22,310 bases of DNA from JAVVEW01 sp032251045. GTDB taxonomy: Bacteria > Pseudomonadota > Gammaproteobacteria > Methylococcales > Methylomonadaceae. The stretch covers positions 1 through 22,310 of the forward strand of contig JAVVEW010000037.1 in NCBI GenBank assembly GCA_032251045.1, written 5' to 3'. The notes under the pieces were generated by a model. It made no database searches. It had not been told where the DNA came from and saw only the letters and a list, made by a program, of their open reading frames with translations. Positions 7,142 to 14,732 of this stretch are shown here, piece after piece (position 1 is the first letter of the stretch; each line of letters starts with the position of its first letter). Made by a program: the position numbers and the translations under genes.

Positions 7142-7854
7142 ATCAACTAACGCAGCAGCCAATGTCTGTATTCAGCAGCCTTTACACTGGCCTGACATGG
7201 CTGAATCGGCAAGAATTGCGTCAGTTTGTCTGGGCGCCGGTTCTGATCAATTTTTTTCTTTACGGCACGGTGCTGGTTCTGGGCGGGCATTATGTCGATG
7301 TCGCCATTACGCATTTCATTCCCAACTGGTTGGGCTGGCTGGAATTTATACTATGGCCGCTGTATTTCGTGCTGTTTTTTATGCTGGGCTTTTTTACCTT
7401 TGGTTTATTGGCCAACCTGATAGCCTCGCCTTTTTATGGCTTGCTGTCACTGAAAGTGCGGCGTTTGCTCAGGCCTGATGCGCAAATGCTGGACGAGCCG
7501 GGGGTCGGTCAGATGTTTTTGGCCGAATTGACCAAGCTGGTTTATTTTCTGACCCGCGCTGTGCCGATTGTCATCATTAGCTTTATTCCGGTCGTCAATA
7601 TCATCGCACCGCTGCTGTGGGCGCTGTTCGGAGCCTGGAGTCTAGCGGTGGAATATGCAGCTTACCCGCTGGAAAATCGGGGCTGGCTGTTTGCCCGGCA
7701 GCGCGAACATCTAACAGCGCGGCGCTTGCCCGCCTTAAGCTTCGGTGCGCTGGTTCTGGCCGGCATGACCTTGCCGCTGGCCAATATTCTGGTGGCGCCG
7801 GTGGCGGTGATTGCGGCAACCTTGTGGCTGGAATCCGAGTCTGACGCGACTTAA
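7138..7854 (+). CDS. EI24/CysZ-family integral membrane protein
   Basis: The protein has 238 aa from ATG 7138, which has CAGGAG at 7127-7132; an in-frame GTG two codons earlier lies inside that ribosome site and is unlikely. Several hydrophobic segments are present, at about residues 30-50, 68-95, 140-165 and 205-230. The segment after the second one, LLANLIASPFYGLLS, resembles the conserved region of CysZ, the sulfate permease of the EI24 fold. Overlap with mtnA by 4 nt makes an operon with a sulfur-salvage enzyme, which agrees with a sulfur-related role, but many EI24-domain proteins have no proven substrate. I therefore give the family rather than the cysZ symbol. Confidence 0.85.
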   Translation: MNQLTQQPMSVFSSLYTGLTWLNRQELRQFVWAPVLINFFLYGTVLVLGGHYVDVAITHFIPNWLGWLEFILWPLYFVLFFMLGFFTFGLLANLIASPFYGLLSLKVRRLLRPDAQMLDEPGVGQMFLAELTKLVYFLTRAVPIVIISFIPVVNIIAPLLWALFGAWSLAVEYAAYPLENRGWLFARQREHLTARRLPALSFGALVLAGMTLPLANILVAPVAVIAATLWLESESDAT

Positions 7855-7917
7855 GTTTGACGTTCCAAATTGAGAGCGGCTGCCAGAACCAACAATAATG
7901 ACTATCCGGTAAGGCTT

Positions 7918-7935
7918 TGCGCTAGAATACGGCGT
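7918..7935 (+). promoter_or_regulatory. Candidate sigma-70 -10 region upstream of prmB
   Basis: The hexamer TAGAAT (7923-7928) lies in the 18-mer TGCGCTAGAATACGGCGT, 38 nt before the chosen prmB start. No good -35 hexamer is visible at normal spacing. The same 18-mer, with one difference, occurs before cheY at 14273-14290, which supports a functional core promoter. Confidence 0.5.
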
Positions 7936-7972
7936 TTGCTTTATGCCTTTACTAACAAGCATTTGGTATTCC

Positions 7973-8887
7973 ATGAACAATCAATCACCTGAGCAGGCGG
8001 GCCTGGTTTCCGTGCTCGACTATGTCCGCTGGGCCGTTAGTCGCTTCAATGCCGAGGGCTTGAGTTACGGCCAGGGCACTAACAACGCGCTCGATGACGC
8101 GGCCGCGCTGGTGCTGAAAACCTTGTATCTACCTTATAACCTGGCCATCGACTACTGGCAGGGCGCGTTAACTACAAGCGAGCGCCAAGCTGTAAGCGCT
8201 GTCATTGAACAAAGGATCGATAGTCGATTGCCGGTGGCTTATCTGACCCATGAATCGGTATTCGCGGGGCTGGAGTTTTATGTCGATCAAAGGGTATTGA
8301 TTCCAAGGTCGCCGATCGCCGAACTGATTCAAGAACAATTTGCCCCTTGGCTTGATTCTGAACGGGTAACCCGTATCCTGGATTTATGCACCGGCAGTGG
8401 TTGTATCGCCATCGCCGCCGCGCATTATTTTGCCAATGCGCGGGTCGATGCCGTGGATGTTTCTGAACAGGCGCTGCAAGTCGCTGAGATCAACCGGCAA
8501 AAACATGGCTTGGAACAGGATGTGAATCTGATTCAGTCAGATTTGTTCCAGGCCTTGCCGGATGACCGCTATGATTTGATCGTCAGTAATCCACCGTATG
8601 TTGCCGAGGCGGTCTGGCAGGCTTTGCCTGAGGAGTTCAAACACGAACCTGCTTTAGGCTTCAAAGGCGGCGAGGATGGTCTGGATCTGGTGCTTAGAAT
8701 CTTGCACGAAGCGCCACGCTATCTGGCCGAGCACGGTGTTCTGGTGGTCGAAGTTGGCGCCAGCGCCCGAACCTTGCAGCGCCGTTTTCCGCAGGTGCCG
8801 TTCCACTGGCTGGAATTCGAGCACGGCGGCGACGGCGTGTTCTTGCTGACTGCCGAGCAACTTGCCACTTATCACGATTATTTTTAA
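7973..8887 (+). CDS. prmB: Ribosomal protein uL3 N5-glutamine methyltransferase
   Basis: The protein has 304 aa from ATG 7973. It methylates a glutamine of ribosomal protein L3 using S-adenosylmethionine. The N-terminal helical recognition domain (about 1-110) has YVRWAVSRF, LPVAYLT and LIPRSPI stretches that match E. coli PrmB. The methyltransferase domain has DLCTGSGCIAI (137-147) and the glutamine-binding NPPY (206-209). The HemK/PrmC release-factor enzyme shares NPPY, but the N-terminal domain and LIPRSPI point to PrmB. The frame is open to ATG 7943, which would place the start only about 15 nt past the putative -10 box, so I prefer 7973. Neither site has a clear Shine-Dalgarno sequence. 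aroC follows after 9 nt. Confidence 0.93.
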   Translation: MNNQSPEQAGLVSVLDYVRWAVSRFNAEGLSYGQGTNNALDDAAALVLKTLYLPYNLAIDYWQGALTTSERQAVSAVIEQRIDSRLPVAYLTHESVFAGLEFYVDQRVLIPRSPIAELIQEQFAPWLDSERVTRILDLCTGSGCIAIAAAHYFANARVDAVDVSEQALQVAEINRQKHGLEQDVNLIQSDLFQALPDDRYDLIVSNPPYVAEAVWQALPEEFKHEPALGFKGGEDGLDLVLRILHEAPRYLAEHGVLVVEVGASARTLQRRFPQVPFHWLEFEHGGDGVFLLTAEQLATYHDYF

Positions 8888-8896
8888 CTTTATCTC

Positions 8897-9985
8897 ATGT
8901 CTGGAAATTCATTCGGTAAACTGTTCACCGTAACCACTTTCGGTGAAAGTCATGGCCCGGCTCTGGGCGCGATTGTCGATGGCTGCCCGCCGGGGCTGGC
9001 TTTGACCGAGGACGATATTCAAATCGACCTGGATCGACGCAAGCCCGGCACTTCCCGCCATACCACCCAACGCCGGGAGCCGGACCAGGTAAAGATTCTG
9101 TCCGGCGTGTTCGAAGGCCAAACCACCGGCACACCGATCGGTTTGTTGATTGAAAACCAGGATCAGCGCTCCAAGGATTACAGTAAGATTGCCGACCGCT
9201 TCCGCCCGGGACATGCCGATTACAGCTATCAGCACAAATACGGTTTACGTGATTACCGGGGCGGTGGCCGTTCCTCGGCGCGGGAAACGGCGATGCGGGT
9301 AGCGGCCGGCGCGATTGCGAAAAAATACCTGAAAACAACACTAGGACTGACCGTTCAGGGGTATTTATCCCGGCTCGGGCCGGTCGGCATCGACTTCCAG
9401 GATTGGGCGGAAGTTCAGTGCAATCCGTTTTTCTGTGCCAATGCCGGGCAAGTGCCGGAGCTTGAGGCTTTCATGGATGCGTTGCGCAAATCGGGTGATT
9501 CGGTAGGCGCGGAAGTTACCGTCATCGCCGATCAGGTGCCGCCGGGTTTAGGTGAACCGGTTTTTGATCGTCTGGATGCCGATCTGGCCCATGCCCTGAT
9601 GAGCATCAATGCCGTCAAAGGCGTGGAAATCGGTGACGGCTTTGCTTGCGTGGCCGCCAAAGGCACGGAATTTCGCGATGAAATCACCCCGCAGGGTTTT
9701 TTGAGCAATCATGCCGGTGGGATTTTGGGCGGCATCAGTTCCGGCCAGCAAATCGTCACCCGTATCGCGCTGAAACCCACATCCAGCATCAGGCTGCCCG
9801 GTCATACCATCGATCTTCAGGGCAATCCGGTAGACATTGTCACTCATGGTCGACATGACCCTTGTGTCGGCATTCGCGCCACGCCCATTGCCGAAGCCAT
9901 GGTCGCTGTGGTGCTGATGGATCACTGGTTGCGCCACCGCGCCCAAAATGCTGAGGTTGATACCGGCTTGCCCATCCTGCGATGA
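8897..9985 (+). CDS. aroC: Chorismate synthase
   Basis: The protein has 362 aa, the normal length. It converts 5-enolpyruvylshikimate-3-phosphate to chorismate, the last step of the shikimate pathway, using reduced FMN. Signatures are GESHG (16-20) in the N-terminal FGESHGPALGAIVDG, GGGRSSARETA further on, and the C-terminal GRHDPCVG...RATPIAEAM. The start is ATG 8897, 9 nt after prmB; the ribosome site is poor, suggesting coupling. It overlaps the MFS gene by 4 nt (ATGA at 9982). Confidence 0.97.
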   Translation: MSGNSFGKLFTVTTFGESHGPALGAIVDGCPPGLALTEDDIQIDLDRRKPGTSRHTTQRREPDQVKILSGVFEGQTTGTPIGLLIENQDQRSKDYSKIADRFRPGHADYSYQHKYGLRDYRGGGRSSARETAMRVAAGAIAKKYLKTTLGLTVQGYLSRLGPVGIDFQDWAEVQCNPFFCANAGQVPELEAFMDALRKSGDSVGAEVTVIADQVPPGLGEPVFDRLDADLAHALMSINAVKGVEIGDGFACVAAKGTEFRDEITPQGFLSNHAGGILGGISSGQQIVTRIALKPTSSIRLPGHTIDLQGNPVDIVTHGRHDPCVGIRATPIAEAMVAVVLMDHWLRHRAQNAEVDTGLPILR

Positions 9986-11121
9986 CCCTGCCGTATTGGC
10001 GGCTGTCCTGGGTTTACGGCGGTTATTTTGCCGCCCTGGGTGTGTTGGTGCCTTATTGGACGGTTTATCTGTCCGATTTAGGTTTTCGCGCTGAGCAGAT
10101 TGGTGAGTTGACGGCGCTATTGGTCGGTACTAAGTTGATCGCGCCCACTTTGTGGGGCATTATCAGCGACCGCTATGACAACGTCCTGGCTATGCTGCGC
10201 TGGGCGGTGGCGCTCAGTGCGCTAACGTTTTTAGGGTATTTTTTTTTACGGGGTTTCAATAGCTATTGGCTGTTGACTTTGTTATTTGGTTTTTTCTGGA
10301 ATGCCGCATTGCCGCAATGCGAAGTGGCAACCTTAAGCTATCTAGGTGTCAATCGGCATCGTTACAGTCAGATTCGCCTGTGGGGTTCGGTCGGCTTTGT
10401 CATTGCCGTGGTGATAATGGGTTGGGTGCTGGATCGAGTGGGCAGTTGGCATGTGTTGCCTGCGGTTGCGGGGCTGTTGATCCTGTTGGGTCTGGGGGCG
10501 GGCCTGTTACCCAGGCTGGAGGCGCAGCCGCGCAAAACGAATGTTTCGATGCCTGCCTTGCTGAGCAATCCGGAAGTGATGGCTTTTTTTCTGATTTATT
10601 TGCTGCTGCAATTTGCCCACGGCCCTTACTATACGTTTTATTCCGTTTTTCTCGATGCGTTAGGCTATCCTAAAGCTGTGATCGGTGCCTTATGGGCATT
10701 GGGCGTGATCGCGGAAATTGTGTTGTTTGTATGGATTCGACCCTTATTAGTGTACTGGTCTTTGCGTCGTTTGCTGGTCGCCAGTTTGTTATTGGCGGCT
10801 GTGCGTTGGCTGATGATTGCCTGGGGGTCTGGTTCATTAGCCGTCTTGTTGATCGCACAGTTGCTACATGCGGCATCGTTTGGCGGTGCGCATGTAGCGG
10901 CTATTCACTTGGTGGATCATTATTTTGGCAAGACGCATCCTGGCAAGGGGCAGGCACTGTACAGTAGCTTGAGTTTCGGCATGGGGGGCATTTTGGGCAG
11001 TTTGTTCGCAGGCCATGGCTGGCAGGTGTTGGGGCCTGCGTGGGTCTTCAGCACCGCTGCCCTGGCGTGTCTGGTGGCCCTGGTTTTGGCGATGACCTCT
11101 ATTGGCGACCATCGGGTCTGA
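9982..11121 (+). CDS. Major facilitator superfamily transporter (MFS_1-like / HcaT-LacY-type)
   Basis: The protein has 379 aa with about 12 hydrophobic segments and no signal peptide, so it sits in the inner membrane. The N-terminus, YGGYFAALGVLVPYWTVYLSDLG, and the loop GIISDRYDN between TM2 and TM3 are typical of the MFS_1-like group that includes the HcaT 3-phenylpropionate permease. The substrate cannot be read from the sequence. The gene overlaps aroC by 4 nt and so probably belongs to the prmB-aroC transcription unit; this neighbourhood recurs in other gammaproteobacteria, without an established metabolic reason. A 95 bp gap without a clear terminator separates it from exbB. Confidence 0.88.
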   Translation: MTLPYWRLSWVYGGYFAALGVLVPYWTVYLSDLGFRAEQIGELTALLVGTKLIAPTLWGIISDRYDNVLAMLRWAVALSALTFLGYFFLRGFNSYWLLTLLFGFFWNAALPQCEVATLSYLGVNRHRYSQIRLWGSVGFVIAVVIMGWVLDRVGSWHVLPAVAGLLILLGLGAGLLPRLEAQPRKTNVSMPALLSNPEVMAFFLIYLLLQFAHGPYYTFYSVFLDALGYPKAVIGALWALGVIAEIVLFVWIRPLLVYWSLRRLLVASLLLAAVRWLMIAWGSGSLAVLLIAQLLHAASFGGAHVAAIHLVDHYFGKTHPGKGQALYSSLSFGMGGILGSLFAGHGWQVLGPAWVFSTAALACLVALVLAMTSIGDHRV

Positions 11122-11205
11122 AGGTGTAGGGTGTTGCTGATAGTGATAACACTGTTGTGTGGGTGTCGGGCAAACCCATATCGGGCTTGAAAGTATTTAC
11201 TGACT

Positions 11206-11209
11206 GGAG
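11206..11209 (+). promoter_or_regulatory. Ribosome-binding site that fixes the exbB start at GTG 11217
   Basis: GGAG lies 7 nt before GTG 11217. The upstream in-frame GTG at 11157 has no such site and would add 20 residues that are not part of the family N-terminus. Confidence 0.7.
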
Positions 11210-11216
11210 TTCTCGT

Positions 11217-11834
11217 GTGTTTGAGCTGATTCAAAGCGGTGGCTGGTTGATGCTGCCGATTATTGTGTGTTCGATTTTGGCCATGGCCATCGTCCTGGAG
11301 CGTTTCTGGAGTTTGCAGCGCAGTAAGATTATGCCACCGAGATTGCCTGCGGAAGTTTGGCGATTGGCGCGTGAAAATCGATTGGATAACGCGGCCATAC
11401 GGCATATCAAAATAAGTTCGCCCATGGGTGCGGTGTTAGCGGCCGGGTTGAGCAATGGCCATCATGGCCGTGACATCATGCGTGCCAGCATGGAAGAGGT
11501 AGGCGTGAAAGTGGTGCATGAGCTGGAAAAGTTTTTAACCACGCTGGGTACCATTGCCATGATCACGCCATTGTTGGGCCTGTTAGGTACGGTGTATGGC
11601 ATGATCCAGGTGTTCAGCGCCATCATGGTGCATGGCGTGGGCGATCCGGCCGTGCTCGGGGGGGGTATTTCCGAAGCGCTGATCACCACTGCCGCCGGTT
11701 TGACCGTGGCTATTCCTACCTTGATTTTTCACCGCCATTTCGAGCGTTTGGTCGATGCTTACGGTGTCAGCATGGAAGAGGAGGCCTTGAAGCTGATTGA
11801 TATGTTGCATGGCGATCGTGAGGAGGAGAAGTGA
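11217..11834 (+). CDS. exbB: MotA/TolQ/ExbB-family proton channel protein
   Basis: The protein has 205 aa from GTG 11217, the usual length. ExbB-type proteins form the pentameric inner-membrane channel that, with ExbD, converts proton motive force into work on the envelope. TM1 is at about 10-27 (WLMLPIIVCSILAMAIVL). A long cytoplasmic region precedes TM2 and TM3 at about 109-140 and 155-172. The conserved TPLLGLLGTVYGMI (117-130) and the Ala/Thr-rich EALITTAAGLTVAIP (153-167) are clear. It is followed with overlap by exbD and then lpxK. In other gammaproteobacteria this same linkage produces an ExbBD pair encoded with lipid A genes rather than with TonB. Whether this one energises TonB or another envelope process is not visible. 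Confidence 0.92.
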   Translation: MFELIQSGGWLMLPIIVCSILAMAIVLERFWSLQRSKIMPPRLPAEVWRLARENRLDNAAIRHIKISSPMGAVLAAGLSNGHHGRDIMRASMEEVGVKVVHELEKFLTTLGTIAMITPLLGLLGTVYGMIQVFSAIMVHGVGDPAVLGGGISEALITTAAGLTVAIPTLIFHRHFERLVDAYGVSMEEEALKLIDMLHGDREEEK

Positions 11835-12262
11835 ATTTCAATCGCCGCAGCAGGCCAAAAATCGATATCAGCATGACCCCGATGATCGATGTGGTGTTTC
11901 TGTTATTGATTTTTTTTATGGTGACAACCACTTTTGATCGCACTGCCGCCTTGAATGTCACTTTACCGCCGGCTAAGGGTCAGGAAACAGCCAAAATAAC
12001 CCAAAGCCTGGTTTTGGCCATTGATGCTCAGGGCCTGTATTACCTGGGCGAAAACGAACAGCAGCCTGCTAAACTTGCCGAACAATCACGCTCCGGGTTA
12101 TTGGCGCGCTTGCAAAGGATTTCCGCTAGTGATCCGGACTTGCCGGTGCTGATTCGCGCCGATGCCAATACCCCGCATAAAGCGGTGATTACCGCCATGG
12201 ATGTATTGGGCCTTGCCGGGTTGAAAAAAATTACCTTTGCCGCCGTGCAATTGCCGGAGTGA
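11831..12262 (+). CDS. exbD: ExbD/TolR-family biopolymer transport protein
   Basis: The protein has 143 aa. It has one N-terminal transmembrane helix with the motif MTPMIDVVFLLLIFFMV (15-31); Asp20 is the proton-carrying residue of the family (equivalent to the ExbD/TolR TM aspartate). The rest is a periplasmic domain. It starts at GTG 11831, overlapping the exbB stop (GTGA), with a strong AGGAGGAG ribosome site ending in exbB. It pairs with ExbB to form the proton channel. The 3' end overlaps lpxK in the same GTGA manner. Confidence 0.93.
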   Translation: MNFNRRSRPKIDISMTPMIDVVFLLLIFFMVTTTFDRTAALNVTLPPAKGQETAKITQSLVLAIDAQGLYYLGENEQQPAKLAEQSRSGLLARLQRISASDPDLPVLIRADANTPHKAVITAMDVLGLAGLKKITFAAVQLPE

Positions 12263-13245
12263 ATAGCGGTTATTGGCACAGACTCTGGTACGGTCAGGCT
12301 AAGCCGGCCTGGTATTGGCAGGGTTTGAGTGTATTGTTTCAAGGCGTGGTCAGTTTACGACGCCGGGCGTATCGAATGGGCGTTAAATCGGTGATTAAGC
12401 CACCGGTGCCGGTGATCGTGGTCGGCAATTTGACTGTCGGCGGTACCGGCAAAACGCCATTGACCGCCTGGCTGGCCAATCAACTTAAGCTTGAAGGTTA
12501 CCGGCCCGGTATCCTTTGCCGGGGCTACCGGGGCAGGGCAAAAACCTGGCCACAGAAGGTGAACCCGGATAGCGATCCTGATTCGGTAGGTGATGAACCG
12601 GTACTGTTGGCGCAAGCAACCGGTTTGCCGGTGATGGCAGGGCCGCAACGGGTGCCATCGGCGATGCAGCTGGTCGATCAAGGCTGCGATGTGTTGCTGT
12701 CGGACGATGGCTTGCAGCATTACGCCTTAGCCAGAACGGTGGAAATCGTGGTGGTCGATGGTGCGCGCGGCTTTGGCAATGGCCGAATGCTGCCGGCCGG
12801 GCCATTGCGCGAACCGGTGGCGCGGCTGGAACAAGCCGACTTTATCATCATCAACGGGGCCAATGGCGTTGCTGGTGTCGGCGGTATCGCCATGCACACT
12901 GAAATTCATTCGGCGCGAAATCTGGTCAGTGGTGAAACACGGTCTCTAACGGCTTTCAAAGGCCAGACAGTGAGCGCGATGGCCGGTATTGGCAATCCGC
13001 GCCGGTTTTTTCAGGCATTACGCGCACAGGGCTTGACCATTACGGAATGTGTTTTCCCTGACCATCACCGTTATCGCGCCGACGACTTTACCCAGGTTTC
13101 AGGGGTGGTGTTGATGACTGAAAAAGATGCGATCAAATGTCGCATCTTTGCCCATGATCAAATGTGGTCGGTGCCGCTGTCGATAACCTTTGCCGAAGAT
13201 TGGTTTGCTGATTTATTAACTTTGCTGGAACAAGCTCATGGATAA
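12259..13245 (+). CDS. lpxK: Tetraacyldisaccharide (lipid A) 4'-kinase
   Basis: The protein has 328 aa, the normal length. It phosphorylates the 4' position of disaccharide-1-phosphate to make lipid IVA at the cytoplasmic face of the inner membrane. An N-terminal hydrophobic, membrane-associating helix (about 20-35) precedes GNLTVGGTGKT (56-66), the P-loop. LSDDGLQH near residue 150 and MTEKDAIKC near residue 290 are further LpxK signatures. The start is GTG 12259, overlapping the exbD stop, with CCGGAG just before it. The 3' end overlaps the Trm112-family gene by 8 nt. Its place between exbBD and kdsB groups it with lipopolysaccharide inner-core synthesis. Confidence 0.96.
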   Translation: MNSGYWHRLWYGQAKPAWYWQGLSVLFQGVVSLRRRAYRMGVKSVIKPPVPVIVVGNLTVGGTGKTPLTAWLANQLKLEGYRPGILCRGYRGRAKTWPQKVNPDSDPDSVGDEPVLLAQATGLPVMAGPQRVPSAMQLVDQGCDVLLSDDGLQHYALARTVEIVVVDGARGFGNGRMLPAGPLREPVARLEQADFIIINGANGVAGVGGIAMHTEIHSARNLVSGETRSLTAFKGQTVSAMAGIGNPRRFFQALRAQGLTITECVFPDHHRYRADDFTQVSGVVLMTEKDAIKCRIFAHDQMWSVPLSITFAEDWFADLLTLLEQAHG

Positions 13246-13432
13246 AAAACTGCTGGAAATTTTAGTGTGCCCGATCTGTAAAGGGAAGCTCCATTATGAC
13301 GCCGCCGCTCAGGAGCTGATTTGCACCGCCGACCGTCTGGCGTACCCGATTCGTGATGGTATCCCGGTGATGCTGGAAGAAGAAGCCCGGACCATCAGTT
13401 TTGACGAGGCCGACACCTGGCGGCATCGATGA
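13238..13432 (+). CDS. Trm112/YcaR-family small protein
   Basis: The protein has 64 aa. It begins MDKKLLEILVCPICKGKL and contains a CxxC pair (11-14), a single later cysteine (LIC, about residue 29) and YPIRDGIPVMLEEEAR, the pattern of E. coli YcaR. Trm112 proteins in eukaryotes and archaea activate methyltransferases. The bacterial lpxK-kdsB-linked members have no settled function. Overlaps on both sides (8 nt with lpxK, 4 nt with kdsB) show it is translated as part of the envelope operon. Confidence 0.93.
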   Translation: MDKKLLEILVCPICKGKLHYDAAAQELICTADRLAYPIRDGIPVMLEEEARTISFDEADTWRHR

Positions 13433-14184
13433 CGCAAAGCTTCAAAGTGGTGATTCCGGCGCGTCACGGCTCCACCCGTCTGCCGGGAAAGCCGTTGCGT
13501 CTTCTGGCCGGCAAGCCGATGATCGCGCATGTCTGCGAGCGGGCCGTGGCCGCCGGTGCCGATGAAGTGCTGGTGGCCACCGATGATGCGCGTATCGTGC
13601 AGGCGGTAAAAGACACCGGCCATCAGGCGATGATGACCGATGCCGGGCATCGCTCCGGCACCGACCGTATCGCCGAAGTCGCGCGCCGCATGGCCTGGCC
13701 GGACGATACCGTGATTGTTAATTTGCAAGGGGACGAACCCTTGCTGGCTGGAGCCTATATCGAAGCGGCGGCATTGTGTCTTAACAGCCAGAGCAAGGCG
13801 CGGGTAGCGACGCTGGCCGCGCCGGTTCAACACCGGGACGAGCTGTTCAATGCCAATGCCGTGAAAGTGGTGCTGGATAAGGATGACTATGCCTTATATT
13901 TCAGTCGTGCGCCGATTCCCTGGGATCGTGACCGCTTTCCGGACCGGGCATCCCTTGACGGCTATTGGCGACACATTGGTTTATATGCCTACACCGCCGG
14001 TTTTCTTGAAGAGTATCAACACTGGCCGAAAGCACCGATCGAAGCGCTGGAAGCTTTGGAACAGTTGCGCATACTCTGGCAGGGCGAGGCTATTCGCGTG
14101 CGCACGGTCAAGACCGCGCCACCGCCCGGGGTCGATACCGAAGAGGATTTACTGAAAGTACAGGCAATTCTGGAAGCGAAGTAG
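13429..14184 (+). CDS. kdsB: 3-deoxy-manno-octulosonate cytidylyltransferase (CMP-Kdo synthetase)
   Basis: The protein has 251 aa. It activates Kdo with CTP to CMP-Kdo, the donor used by WaaA to add Kdo to lipid IVA, the product of LpxK. The N-terminal PARHGSTRLPGKPL (10-23) is the nucleotide-binding signature. NLQGDEPLL (about residues 100-108) and PPGVDTEEDL (about 228-237) are further family blocks. Its ATG overlaps the Trm112 stop (ATGA at 13429). The 138 bp downstream hold an imperfect inverted repeat and then the che promoter, so this looks like the operon's last gene. murB and ptpA, which follow kdsB in some gammaproteobacteria, are not here. Confidence 0.97.
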   Translation: MTQSFKVVIPARHGSTRLPGKPLRLLAGKPMIAHVCERAVAAGADEVLVATDDARIVQAVKDTGHQAMMTDAGHRSGTDRIAEVARRMAWPDDTVIVNLQGDEPLLAGAYIEAAALCLNSQSKARVATLAAPVQHRDELFNANAVKVVLDKDDYALYFSRAPIPWDRDRFPDRASLDGYWRHIGLYAYTAGFLEEYQHWPKAPIEALEALEQLRILWQGEAIRVRTVKTAPPPGVDTEEDLLKVQAILEAK

Positions 14185-14195
14185 GTAGCCCTGGC

Positions 14196-14229
14196 GTTGA
14201 CGGTTGGATGCGTTGTCAATTGCGTCAAC
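14196..14229 (+). terminator. Possible terminator hairpin after kdsB
   Basis: A 7-bp inverted repeat, GTTGACG (14196-14202) with CGTCAAC (14223-14229), has partial inner TTG/CAA pairing. It lacks an immediate U-run; an 8-9 base T tract occurs only at about 14256-14264. It could terminate the lpxK-kdsB operon or act as an operator for the che promoter. Confidence 0.4.
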
Positions 14230-14272
14230 CGGCGGTTAGGTGTGGGTATATTGTGTTTTTTTTTAGTCTTAA

Positions 14273-14290
14273 TGCGCTAGAATAAGGCGT
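14273..14290 (+). promoter_or_regulatory. Candidate -10 region of the che operon promoter
   Basis: TAGAAT (14278-14283) lies within TGCGCTAGAATAAGGCGT, matching 17 of 18 bases of the region before prmB. A second possible hexamer, TACAAT, is at 14301-14306. No FliA/sigma-28-type sequence was recognised. cheY follows with GAGG at 14311-14314, 8 nt before its ATG. Confidence 0.5.
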
Positions 14291-14322
14291 ATATTTTCAC
14301 TACAATTTACGAGGTTGCGGTA

Positions 14323-14685
14323 ATGGCGCGAATTCTTACGGTCGATGATTCTTCATCCATGCGGCAGATGGTGAGTTTTGCACTGTCCAGTGCGGGACAT
14401 CAGGTCGTTGAAGCGGTTGATGGTGTTGATGGGCTCAACAAGGCTAAAAGCCAAACATTTGATTGCGTTATCACCGATGTCAATATGCCGAACAAAGATG
14501 GTATCAGTCTGATTAAGGATTTAAGGGCGTTACCCAACTATAAATTCATTCCCTTGCTGATGCTGACCACCGAATCCGGCGCGGATAAAAAACAGGCAGG
14601 TAAAGCGGCAGGTGCAACCGGCTGGATCGTCAAACCTTTTAACCCGGATCAGCTGCTGAAGACTGTGCAAAAAGTCTTGGGCTGA
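14323..14685 (+). CDS. cheY: CheY-type single-domain response regulator
   Basis: The protein has 120 aa, a receiver domain only. The acidic pocket is Asp8-Asp9, the phosphoacceptor Asp52 sits in TDVNMPNKDG (51-60), the switch Thr82 in LMLTTE, and Lys104 in VKPF. The protein would be phosphorylated by the CheA encoded next and either bind the flagellar motor or act as a phosphate sink. First gene of the chemosensory operon, behind a candidate promoter; cheA starts 48 nt after its stop. No CheZ phosphatase gene is seen in the window. Confidence 0.94.
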   Translation: MARILTVDDSSSMRQMVSFALSSAGHQVVEAVDGVDGLNKAKSQTFDCVITDVNMPNKDGISLIKDLRALPNYKFIPLLMLTTESGADKKQAGKAAGATGWIVKPFNPDQLLKTVQKVLG

Positions 14686-14732
14686 AATGTCTCTGCCTCC
14701 TGTAAAGAAACCCTTCCGCTAACGGATGTTCC

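Noticed and set aside
11157..11216. 20-residue upstream extension of exbB from GTG 11157
   Set aside because: No ribosome site is present there and the added residues do not fit the family; GTG 11217 has GGAG at proper spacing.
13261..13310. Canonical four-cysteine zinc ribbon in the Trm112 protein
   Set aside because: Only one CxxC pair plus a single later cysteine is present, as in E. coli YcaR, so a complete zinc site should not be claimed.
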